This document shows positions 1-8,255 of a stretch of 54,917 nucleotides of DNA, one piece after another. Every line of letters begins with the position of its first letter. Position 1 is the stretch's first letter. This stretch comes from CAYTEO01 sp964436825 (lineage in GTDB: Bacteria > Krumholzibacteriota > Krumholzibacteriia > LZORAL124-64-63), in assembly GCA_964436825.1 (NCBI GenBank), contig CAYTEO010000013.1:1-54917 (forward strand), given 5' to 3'. A program made the translations under genes and the position numbers. Below the pieces are notes generated by a model. The model worked only from the letters and a program-made list of their open reading frames with translations. It was not told the DNA's origin and did no database searches.

Positions 1-3000
1 CCCACGTAGGTCATCTCGAACAGGGCGGCCAGCATCAGGCGGCGCACGTCGCCGGTGGTGGTCAGGAAGCGGACCGTGTCGTGGCTGTCGATCAGGTTCA
101 TCATCACGGCCACCGACTGGGGCGGATAGACCGAGCGGCCCGGGGCGAGCTGGCGGTCGAAGGTGGCGGCGTCGATCCTCCCCTTGCCGATGAAGTCCAT
201 CACCGGGTCGCGGAAGAACTTGTAGTTCATCACCGAGTCGAAGCAATCCGGCCCCACCCAGCTGCCGGCGTTGCCCCAGATCTCGCCCACCAGCCAGACG
301 TCCGGCTTGGCCTCGTCGCACGCCTCGCGGAACAGCTTCCAGAACCAGAACGGCACCTCGTTGGGCACGTCCAGGCGGAACCCGTCCACGTCCATGTCCG
401 TCAGCCACCAGCGCGTGGCGTCCAGCACGTAGTTCACCACGTCCCAGTTGGGCCTGGCCTGGCTGATGTCCGTGATGGCGCTCTCCTGGTTCTGGGGCCT
501 CGAGAGGTCGTAGTTCAGCTCCGGGTGCAGCCCGAAGCCCCACCAGCAGGCGTAGTAGTCGGACGCCTTGAAGTCGCGCGTCTTGGGCAGCGGCCACCGC
601 TTCCACTCGTACCAGTTCCAGTACTTGGACTTCTGCCCCTTCTCCACGCAGTCGCGGAAGGCGAAGTGCCAGTTGCCGGTGTGGTTGAAGGCCATGTCCA
701 CGATCACGCGGATGCCGCGCTGGTGGCAGTCGTCCACGAAGGCGCGGAACTCCTCCGGCGTGGCGAAGTGCGGGTCGATGCTCCGGTAGTCCACCGGGTC
801 GTACTTGTGGTTGCTGACACCCTGGGTCAGGGGGTTGAAGTAGATGACCTCCACGCCCAGGTCCTGCAGGTAGTCCAGTTCCTGGCGCACGCCGGCGATG
901 TCGCCCCCGTAGAAGGAGTAGTAGTCCGGCTTGCCGTCGGTCCGGTACGGGCTGTGCTTGAGGCCGGACCAGTCGTACCAGTCCTGCACCAGGTGGAAGT
1001 ACTCGCCGTTGGTCTTCCCGCCCGGGGGTAGCGTGTTGACGCCCTGGTACCACGGCTCGCTGAAGTCCGGGTCGTTGGCCGTGTCGCCGTTGCGGAACCG
1101 CTCGGGGAAGATCTGGTAGACCAGGCTCCCCTGGGCCCAGGCGGGGGTCACGAACGGCGGGTGCGTCGCGGCGGTGTAGCGGAACGGCGGCACATCCGGC
1201 CCGAAGCCGCTGCGACCCAGCACGAATTCCTGCCCGCCGTCGCGGTAGACGATCCGGTACTCCAGCACCGCATCCTTGCTGGGCAGCGTGACCCGCGCCC
1301 TGTAGTAGCGGTAGGCGGGGTCGCTCTCGGCGGGCGTCATCTCGACGACCTGCTCCTTGCCGCCGTCGATGCCGTAGCGCAGCTCGACCTGCTCCACGTC
1401 GTCCAGGTGGGCTTTGGCGGTGATCTCGATCTCGGTCTCTGTCAGCGGGTTGCAGGTGGAGTAGTCGAACCGCGGCTCGATGTCGTCGGTGAACATGGCC
1501 CCGTCGCCGCGGCCGATCTCCACGGCCGGGAACGAGTCGTCCACCTCCAGCACGGAGTTCTGGCCGCCGAAGCCGTCGTCGGTGCCCTTGGGGTTGTTCG
1601 GATCCTGGTGCCAGGTGCCGTCCACCACGAACTTGTACTGGTACGTCCCCGGCTGCAGCAGCAGGGTCACCGTGAAGACGCCGTCACCGTCGGGGTCGGT
1701 CATGCGGGTCTTGCTGTCGTTCCAGTCGTTGAAGGTGCCGGCCAGGAAGACGTTGGTGGCCGACTTGCCGGCAGCATAGGAGAATTTCACGCGGCGCACG
1801 CCGGTGGTGCTGCCGCCGCCGGTGGCCGCGGCCGCCTCCCACGCCTTCAGGGTGTCCACGCCGGCCGGCACGTGCAGCACGGAGTTCTGGCCTCCGAAGC
1901 CGTCGTCGGTGCCGTTGGGGTTCTCCGGGTCGGCCTGCCAGTCGCCGTCCACCACGAACTTGTACTGGTGGTCACCGGGGCCTATCGGCACGGCCACGGT
2001 CCAGGTCCCGTCCTGGTCGTCGTCCTGCATGGGCGTGGCGGTGTCGCTCCAGCCGTTGAAGTCGCCGGCCAGGAAGACGTGCTGGACGCCGCTGATCACC
2101 GGTGTGTAGCGGAACAGGACGGTGACGCCGCCGGTGGGAGCTGCCTCTGCCGGAGCGACCGCAGCGGCTGCCTTGCCACCGCCGGCGGTCATGGCCCCGC
2201 CGCCAGCGGGCACGGTCAGCACCGAGTTCTGNNNNNNNNNNNNNNNNNNNNNNNNNNNNNNNNNNNNNNNNNNNNNNNNNNNNNNNNNNNNNNNNNNNNN
2301 NNNNNNNNNNNNNNNNNNNNNNNNNNNNNNNCACCGCCGGCGGTCATGGCCCCGCCGCCAGCGGGCACGGTCAGCACCGAGTTCTGTCCGCCGAACCCAT
2401 CGTCAGTGCCCTCGGGGTTCTTCGGGTCCTGCAGCCAGTTGCCGTCCACCACGAACTTGTACTGGTACGTCCCGGGCGCCAGGGGCAGGGTCACCTCGTA
2501 GACGCCGTCCCCGTCGGGGTCGGTCATGGGCGTGGCGGTGGTGCTCCAGTCGTTGAAGCTGCCGGCCAGGTAGCAGCTGCCCACCTTGCCGCCCGCATCG
2601 TAGCGGAAGGTCACCCCGCCCGCGGTGGTCGCGGGCGCGGCGGGCGCTGCCGCCACGGCGGGAGGCGCCTCGCCACCGCCGGCCACCAGCTCGTCCACCC
2701 CCTCGGGCACCTCGATGACCGAGTTCTGTCCGCCGAACCCGTCCGGCGCGGTGCGGGGGTTGGCCGGGTCGGCCCGCCAGGCGCCGTCGACGATGAACTT
2801 GTACTGGTAGGTGCCCGGGGCCAGGGAGAGGGTCGTGGACCAGACGTCGCCGCTGCGCTGCAGGGCAATGTCGTATGGCTTCCAGCCGTTGAACTCGCCG
2901 GCCAGGTGGACCTCCCCGGCGGCGGGGGCGCGCAGGACGAAGGTCACGTCGGCGGCCAGGGCCGCGGTGGCCAGCAGGGACAGGCAGAGCAGGATGGGCA

Positions 3001-3016
3001 ACAGCGGTCGTCTCAC
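1..3016 (-). CDS. Secreted GH13 alpha-glucan hydrolase (neopullulanase/cyclomaltodextrinase-like) with four tandem CBM48-type domains; 3' end outside the window
   Basis: The protein starts with a Sec signal peptide (about residues 1-21, ending ALA). Four starch-binding-like domains of the CBM48/AMPK-glycogen-binding type follow, at roughly residues 22-105, 132-215, 243-330 and 353-440. Each has the pattern LAG-FN-W, then YQYKF-VDG, and closes with GFGGQNSV. After a linker/N-domain comes a GH13 barrel from about residue 578 (YQIFPERFRNGD). Its motifs are VIVDMAFNHTG, DGFRLDVPNE (nucleophile Asp), VGEIWG (acid Glu) and NLIDSHDTVR. It should hydrolyse starch, glycogen or maltodextrins outside the cytoplasm. 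The 100-N gap breaks the frame as written, but merging the identical 55-bp flanks gives one continuous frame of about 954 residues in the window. The C terminus lies beyond base 1. It is divergent to another GH13 gene. Confidence 0.9.
2177..2231. repeat. 55-bp sequence flanking the gap, left copy
   Basis: It is identical base for base to 2332-2386. On the minus strand it encodes the end of the second starch-binding module (QNSVLTVPAGGG) and the start of the following linker. It is most likely the same genomic locus represented twice at the ends of two contigs. Confidence 0.9.
2232..2331. other. Assembly gap of exactly 100 N
   Basis: This is a run of 100 undetermined bases inside the first gene. 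The bases on each side are an identical 55-bp sequence, so the gap joins two contig ends that share an overlap. The true gap length is unknown; it may be negative (a plain overlap) or may hide further copies of the starch-binding module. Confidence 0.98.
2332..2386. repeat. 55-bp sequence flanking the gap, right copy
   Basis: It is identical to 2177-2231. A codon begins at base 2386 in the upstream part of the gene and at base 2231 in the downstream part. These are equivalent positions of the two copies, so collapsing the copies keeps the reading frame. Confidence 0.9.
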
Positions 3017-3071
3017 GATGGTCTCCCGTGGGAAGAGGTTCCGGGTGGGCCGTCATGGCCGTCCGGGGACC

Positions 3072-3099
3072 AGCCTACCATCAGCGCCGTCCGCGTCAA
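3072..3099 (-). promoter_or_regulatory. Candidate sigma-70 promoter for the four-CBM amylase gene
   Basis: Minus-strand TTGACG (3099-3094) is followed by a 16-bp spacer and TAGGCT (3077-3072). The -35 matches 5 of 6 consensus bases and the -10 matches 3 of 6. Transcription would start near 3065 and leave a leader of about 50 nt. Confidence 0.35.
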
Positions 3100-3130
3100 G
3101 GCCGTCCGGGCCTGGGGGCGCTGTCCATGT

Positions 3131-3136
3131 TATAAT
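3131..3136 (+). promoter_or_regulatory. Perfect TATAAT -10 hexamer for the amylase lipoprotein gene
   Basis: TATAAT stands out in this GC-rich sequence 35 bp before the start codon at 3172. No good -35 hexamer is visible at 16-18 bp upstream, so it may depend on an activator. It forms a divergent promoter region with the minus-strand amylase gene. Confidence 0.45.
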
Positions 3137-3171
3137 GTTCCGCGGAGAACCGCTCACGAAAGGCAGCCACG

Positions 3172-5049
3172 ATGCAACGACACCTCACCGTCGCCGCCCT
3201 GGCCGCGGCGCTCGCGCTCCTCCTGCTGGCCGGCTGCGGCGACGAACAGGCGCCCGTCGCCCCCCTCGCGGAGCAGGACGGCACCCCCGCCCCCGCCGAC
3301 GTCGCCGCCGTCGACACCTTCGTCCTGCGCGCCTACGGCGCCGACGCGGTGACCCTGGCCGGCCCGTTCAACGACTGGAACACCAACGACACCGGCTACA
3401 GCTTCACCCTCGACCCCGACGGCTACACCTGGCGGCTGGCCACCACCCTGCCCACCGGCCTGCAGAGCTACAAGTTCATCCTCCACCGCGGCACGAGCTA
3501 CACCTGGCTGACCGATCCGGAGGCGTGGGAGGTGGTCTCGGGCGGCGACCCGGCCCAGGCCAACGCCCTGCGCGGCCGCGTGCTGCCGTCGATCCGCGAT
3601 CTCCCCTCCCCGCCGGACCGCCGCCGGCTGGTGATCTACGAGCTGTCGGTCAACGACTTCTCCAGCCAGGGCACGTTCGCCGGTGTCATCGCCGGGTTGA
3701 CCAGCGGGGGCAACCTGGTCGACCTGGGGATCAACTGCATCGAGCTGATGCCGGTCACGGCCCCCAGCTACAACGGCTGGGGCTACGACCCGGTCCTCTA
3801 CTTCGCTCCCAACCCGTCGTTCGGCTGGCCCAACTACTTCGCCCTGCTGGTGGACCGCTGCCACGAGCAGGGGATCGCCGTCCTGCTGGACATGGTCCTG
3901 AACCACGCCGCCGGCGGCAGCGTCCTGCGCCAGCTCGACACCTTCAGCGGCGAGTACCACTTCACGACGACCGAGGACAACCCCTGGGGCATGGTGGAGC
4001 TCAACTGGAACGATCCCGCCCTGCGGGACCACATCCTGGCGGCGCTGTGCCACTGGATCGACACCTACAAGGTGGACGGCTTCCGCTTCGACCACATCGC
4101 CGGGGAGCCGTACGCCACCTGGGTCTGGCTGCGCGACCAGCTCAAGGCCCGCTACCCCGACCTGCTGCTGATCGCCGAGGACTACGCCTATCCCGTCGAC
4201 GGCAACGCCGTCACCAACGGCTACGACGCCCAGTGGGGCGGCAACCACACCGACGGCTGGGGCGGCGGCGGCAACAACTTCCTGCAGGTGCTGACCACCG
4301 ACCTGACCGAGCGCGGCTTCGCCTGGCGCGGCTCCACCACGCCGTCGGTGGGCGCCTGGGGCTTCGCCTACAAGAACATGTGGGCCACCGCCAACGTCAT
4401 CGGCGGCAACGACCAGTACACCGGGTCGAACGGAGACGGCTTCAGCGACGTCAAGTTCCTGGAGTCCCACGACGAGAACCGCCTGGTCTGGGCCGTGGAC
4501 AGCTACGGCAGCACCGACGCCCAGGCCGTGGGCGGGCTGCAGAAATCCCGCCTGGGCGCCTACGCCCTGCTGACCTGCGTCGGGATCCCCCTGCTGTACA
4601 ACGGGCAGGAGATCGGCGCGGACGAGTACCGCCCCGCCGACCCGACCCTGCACCAGATCGACTGGACCGCCGGCGACCAGCAGCTGCGCACCGTCTACCG
4701 GAGCCTGATCCGGCTGCGCCTCGCCGAGCCGGCCCTGCAGAGCGAGAACATCTGGTTCCACTGGCGCCCCGACTGGGCCGACCACCTGGAATACACCCTC
4801 TGCTACTGGCGCGGCGCGACGGCCGACCAGGCGGCGGCGGAGATCGTCGTGGCCCTCAACTTCGACCACCTGCCCCACACCCTGCCGGTCCCCTTCCCGG
4901 CCGACGGCGACTGGCTCCGCCTCCACCCCGAGACGGGGGCGTGGGAGCTGGTCACGGTCGCGGGAGGCTCGCTGACGGTGGACCTGCCGGCCTCGACGGG
5001 GATGCTGTGGAAGCGGTTCGACGGGACCACCGGCGTCCGCGACCGCTGA
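3172..5049 (+). CDS. GH13 alpha-amylase-family lipoprotein with N-terminal CBM48-like domain
   Basis: The 625-aa protein begins with a lipoprotein signal peptide ending in the lipobox LAGC (Cys near residue 22), so it is probably anchored in a membrane outside the cytoplasm. A CBM48/isoamylase-type domain (residues about 45-125, TLAGPFNDWN) precedes the barrel. Barrel motifs are LLDMVLNHAAG, DGFRFDHIAGEP with nucleophile Asp307, LIAEDYA with acid Glu336, and ESHDENR with Asp434. The ATG at 3172 follows GAAAGG and a TATAAT box. The layout resembles branching or debranching enzymes and maltodextrin hydrolases; the exact specificity (alpha-1,4 or alpha-1,6) cannot be told. It probably works with the divergent amylase in glucan breakdown. 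Confidence 0.9.
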   Translation: MQRHLTVAALAAALALLLLAGCGDEQAPVAPLAEQDGTPAPADVAAVDTFVLRAYGADAVTLAGPFNDWNTNDTGYSFTLDPDGYTWRLATTLPTGLQSYKFILHRGTSYTWLTDPEAWEVVSGGDPAQANALRGRVLPSIRDLPSPPDRRRLVIYELSVNDFSSQGTFAGVIAGLTSGGNLVDLGINCIELMPVTAPSYNGWGYDPVLYFAPNPSFGWPNYFALLVDRCHEQGIAVLLDMVLNHAAGGSVLRQLDTFSGEYHFTTTEDNPWGMVELNWNDPALRDHILAALCHWIDTYKVDGFRFDHIAGEPYATWVWLRDQLKARYPDLLLIAEDYAYPVDGNAVTNGYDAQWGGNHTDGWGGGGNNFLQVLTTDLTERGFAWRGSTTPSVGAWGFAYKNMWATANVIGGNDQYTGSNGDGFSDVKFLESHDENRLVWAVDSYGSTDAQAVGGLQKSRLGAYALLTCVGIPLLYNGQEIGADEYRPADPTLHQIDWTAGDQQLRTVYRSLIRLRLAEPALQSENIWFHWRPDWADHLEYTLCYWRGATADQAAAEIVVALNFDHLPHTLPVPFPADGDWLRLHPETGAWELVTVAGGSLTVDLPASTGMLWKRFDGTTGVRDR

Positions 5050-5083
5050 GGCGCCGCGCACGGGACGTTCCGGGAAGGCGGGA

Positions 5084-5977
5084 TCAGCAGAGCGGCAGCG
5101 CGCGCACCGGCAGCTCGCCGCGGGCGCGCAGGTCGGCGGCGTACTCCCCCATGGTCGCGAAGCGCCCGCCGGCGAGGATGGCCTCCAGCTTGGCGGCCGT
5201 CGTCGCCTGCCCCCCCTGGCTGACCAGCCGCATCAGCCGGCCCTGTCCGGTGTCGGGTCGGATGTCGTCCAGCTCCCAGGGATGGAAGTAGGTGACCACG
5301 GCCTGTCCCTGGCGCTGGGCCGTCCGCCGCAGCAGGCGGTACGCCCAGCGGGGCAGCAGCCGCAGGTAGGCGCCGCCGGCGAACGGCAGGTTCACGCCCA
5401 GCACGCGCGCGGTGGTCATGGGCAGCACCAGCAGCGGCTCGCTTCCCGCGCCGCCGGTCCCCTCCAGCAGGAAGGGGTGCCGCGGGCAGGTGGGCTGGCC
5501 GTAGCGGGGGTGGTGGACCGGGAAGAGGGAGCAGTCGTAGGTGAAGCCCAGCTCCGCGAGGATGTACCAGAACTCGTGGACCGCCGGGGTGATGGTGAAG
5601 CTGGGCGCCCGGTAGCCGCGGACGCGGTCCACGCCCGCCCGCGCCAGCGCCTCCAGGGCCAGCTCGGTGTCCTGGCGGAAGCCCGCGGCGTCCAGGTGGT
5701 GGACCACCGGGTGGCGGTGGCTGTGGCAGGCGATCTCGTGTCCCGCCGCGGCGATGCGGCGGATCAGGTCGGGGTGCCGCTCCGCCGTCCAGCCCAGGAC
5801 GAAGAAGGTGGCCTTCACGCCGGCGCAGTCCAGCAGCTCCAGGGTCCGCTCGGTGTTGCGCTCCACCCGCTGCTCCTGCTCGTCCCACCTCTCGGGCGGG
5901 ACGTGGGTCAGGTAGTTGTGGCCGTGGAACCACTCCTCCACGTCCACGGTCATGATGTCGGGTGGCGCGTGCCGCAT
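5084..5977 (-). CDS. Polysaccharide deacetylase, exosortase/PEP-CTERM-associated type (DUF3473-like C terminus)
   Basis: This 297-aa NodB-fold protein opens with the DVEEWFHG signature (metal Asp12) typical of deacetylases from exosortase-linked exopolysaccharide loci. It carries the His pair in HSHRHP (His85, His89). Its C terminus (NLPFAGGAYLRLLP, then TYFHPWELD) matches the DUF3473 tail of that family. No signal peptide is seen, so it is probably cytoplasmic or acts on lipid-linked precursors. The start codon overlaps the stop of the ClC gene (TGATG), which implies translational coupling. No exosortase, glycosyltransferase or PEP-CTERM protein is visible nearby, so the polysaccharide it modifies is unknown. 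Confidence 0.88.
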   Translation of the reverse strand: MRHAPPDIMTVDVEEWFHGHNYLTHVPPERWDEQEQRVERNTERTLELLDCAGVKATFFVLGWTAERHPDLIRRIAAAGHEIACHSHRHPVVHHLDAAGFRQDTELALEALARAGVDRVRGYRAPSFTITPAVHEFWYILAELGFTYDCSLFPVHHPRYGQPTCPRHPFLLEGTGGAGSEPLLVLPMTTARVLGVNLPFAGGAYLRLLPRWAYRLLRRTAQRQGQAVVTYFHPWELDDIRPDTGQGRLMRLVSQGGQATTAAKLEAILAGGRFATMGEYAADLRARGELPVRALPLC

Positions 5978-8100
5978 CAGTCGACTCCCCGGCGCGGCGC
6001 GGGCGTTCGCCCGCCGCTGCCCGTCGTCGCGGCGGCCTCCTGCTCGCTCTCCTGCCAGAGGCGGTCCAGGTCCTCCTGCAGCCCCACCACGATCAGCCGG
6101 TCCACCGGCTCGATCCGCCGGTCCGGGTCCGGGATCTCGTTGTAGCTGTCGCCGCTCCACCCCTTCCGCTTGAAGGCCAGGACGGTCACGTTGTAGCGGC
6201 GGCGCAGGTCCAGCTCGCGCAGGGTCCGGCCGACGAACGACGGCGGCGGCGAGAACAGGGCCACCTTGTACGGCTCGGGCAGCTCCAGGACGTCGTGCAT
6301 GCCGGTGTCCTGGTGGACGATCTTGAAGCCGGCCACCTCCTTGTGCAGCACCTCCTGGGTGTAGACGTCGAAGATGGCCTTGCGGGTGACGATCCCCACC
6401 AGCTTGGGGTTGCCGGGCCGGTCCAGGACCGGCAGGTCGGGCGCCTCGGTCCCGGCCAGCAGGAGGTAGACCTCCTCCAGGTCGTCCTGGCGGTAGCACG
6501 GCCTGGCGACGGGGTGGCAGATGTCGGCGGCGATGATCACGTCGCAGAGCTGGTCCTCGCGCAGCAGGTCCTTGACGTCGTGGATCGTGATCTCGCCCAC
6601 CAGCCGCATGTCGTCGTCCACCACGTAGAAGTGGTGCTCCGGGGCGTCCAGGAAGAGCTTGATGATCTGGTCCAGGCGGGCGTCGTGGCGCAGGGTGCGC
6701 GGGTGGGTCTCCATGACGTCCTGGACGTAGTAGTTCTTCAGGATCGTGCTCTCGCGCCCGAAGTTCAGGTGCTGGCCGCGCAGGGTGAACTTCAGGGTGA
6801 AGATGCTGTCGGCCAGCAGCCGCTGGGAGACCAGCGTCGCCACGATGCAGGCCAGCATCAGCGGCAGGATGATGGAGTACTCGCCGGTCATCTCGAACAG
6901 GATCAGGATGGCCGTCAGCGGCGCGCGCGTGGCCGCGGCGACCATGGCCGCCATGCCCACCATGGCGAATCCGCCCACGTGGATCGGCAGCAGGGGGTGC
7001 AGCAGCGCGCCGTAGGCCGCGCCCAGGGCCCCGCCCAGGAACAGGGCCGGCGCGAAGATGCCGCCGCTCTGGCCCGAGCCCAGGGTCAGGTCCACGGCCA
7101 CCAGCTTGGCCGCGAACAGCAGCAGCAGCCACTGCCAGTCGGTGACCGCGCCGTTGAGGATCTCGACCATCGAGGCGTAGCCGATCCCGTACGTCTGGGG
7201 CACGACGAGGATGACCCCGCCCAGCAGCAGCCCGCCCACGGCCGGCTTGAACCACTCCGGCAGGCGCAGCCGGTCGAACCGCGCCTCGGACCAGTAGAGG
7301 GTCCGGATGTAGACGATGCTGGCCACCCCGACCACGACCCCCATCAGGGCGTAGGCCGGCAGCTCGGTCCAGGACAGGAGCTGGAAGTGGGAGACGTGGA
7401 AGGCCGGGTGGTCGCCCAGGTAGTAGCGGCTGATGACCGTCGCCATGACGCTGGCCACGATGATCGGGCTGAACGTCGTGATCGCGAAGTCGCGCAGGAT
7501 GATCTCGACGGCGAACAGGGCGCCGGCGATGGGCGCGTTGAAGGTGGCGGCGATGCCGGCCGCCGCGCCGCAGCCGACCAGGGTCCGCAGCCGCTGCGGC
7601 GAGAAGCGGAGCCACTGGCCCACGGTGCTGGCCATGGCCGCCCCGATCTGGATGATCGGCCCCTCGCGCCCCACCGAGCCGCCGAAGGCGATGGTCACGG
7701 CGCTGGCGGTGATCTTCACGGCGGCGACGATGGGCCGGATGACCCCGTTCTTGAAGACGACCGCGTCGATGACCTCCGGCACGCCGTGTCCCTTGGCCTC
7801 CCGCGCCAGGTGGTAGATCAGCGGGCCGACCAGCAGTCCACCGGCCATCGGCAGCAGGACGATCTTCCACCACGGGACGTCGTGCAGCAGCAGGACGACG
7901 TCCTCGCCCGGCCCGATGGTGAAGGTCTGGAAGAACTGGACCATCAGCCGGAAGAGGATGGCCCCGTAGCCGCCGATGATCCCGATGACGGCGGCGACGA
8001 GGATCATCGTCGTCGTCTCGTCCAGGGCGAAGCGGTCCAGCAGGGCGTAGACGCCGTTGCGCAGCAGGGTCAATCGCGTACCTGGCGAGCGGGACTCCAT
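5977..8100 (-). CDS. ClC-family chloride channel/antiporter with CBS pair and RCK/TrkA-C domain
   Basis: This is a 707-aa protein with about ten membrane segments over the first ~430 residues. ClC selectivity signatures are present: GHGVPE (equivalent of GSGIP), GREGP with the gating Glu, and GIFAPALFLGGALGA. Two CBS domains and a C-terminal TrkA_C/RCK-like domain follow, suggesting gating by nucleotides. I chose the ATG at 8100 because GGAG lies 6 nt upstream; the frame extends to a GTG at 8160, which has no ribosome site. It moves Cl- (or other anions), possibly in exchange for protons, across the inner membrane. It is coupled by a 1-bp overlap to the deacetylase gene, an unusual pairing. 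Confidence 0.92.
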   Translation of the reverse strand: MESRSPGTRLTLLRNGVYALLDRFALDETTTMILVAAVIGIIGGYGAILFRLMVQFFQTFTIGPGEDVVLLLHDVPWWKIVLLPMAGGLLVGPLIYHLAREAKGHGVPEVIDAVVFKNGVIRPIVAAVKITASAVTIAFGGSVGREGPIIQIGAAMASTVGQWLRFSPQRLRTLVGCGAAAGIAATFNAPIAGALFAVEIILRDFAITTFSPIIVASVMATVISRYYLGDHPAFHVSHFQLLSWTELPAYALMGVVVGVASIVYIRTLYWSEARFDRLRLPEWFKPAVGGLLLGGVILVVPQTYGIGYASMVEILNGAVTDWQWLLLLFAAKLVAVDLTLGSGQSGGIFAPALFLGGALGAAYGALLHPLLPIHVGGFAMVGMAAMVAAATRAPLTAILILFEMTGEYSIILPLMLACIVATLVSQRLLADSIFTLKFTLRGQHLNFGRESTILKNYYVQDVMETHPRTLRHDARLDQIIKLFLDAPEHHFYVVDDDMRLVGEITIHDVKDLLREDQLCDVIIAADICHPVARPCYRQDDLEEVYLLLAGTEAPDLPVLDRPGNPKLVGIVTRKAIFDVYTQEVLHKEVAGFKIVHQDTGMHDVLELPEPYKVALFSPPPSFVGRTLRELDLRRRYNVTVLAFKRKGWSGDSYNEIPDPDRRIEPVDRLIVVGLQEDLDRLWQESEQEAAATTGSGGRTPAPRRGVD

Positions 8101-8255
8101 CGGTTGCTCCGTGATGTCACAGGAATCCGGGAGGCGAAACGATCGTCGCAACGTTGTCACACGCGGCCGGCAGCGTCAACCTCGCCGCGTTTTCCCTCGC
8201 CCTGGACGCTCCCCCGACCTATCCTGCCCGGGTACCTCATCCCTGGATGGTGACG

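Noticed and set aside
2177..2386. Two 55-bp copies read as a true tandem DNA repeat
   Set aside because: They abut an artificial 100-N gap and share exactly the same ends as the contigs, so a contig-end overlap explains them better than a genomic repeat.
8154..8255. N-terminal extension of the M16 peptidase from a TTG at 8154
   Set aside because: The extra residues do not resemble the family or a signal peptide, and no ribosome site precedes the TTG. The ATG codons at 8247 or 8256 fit better.
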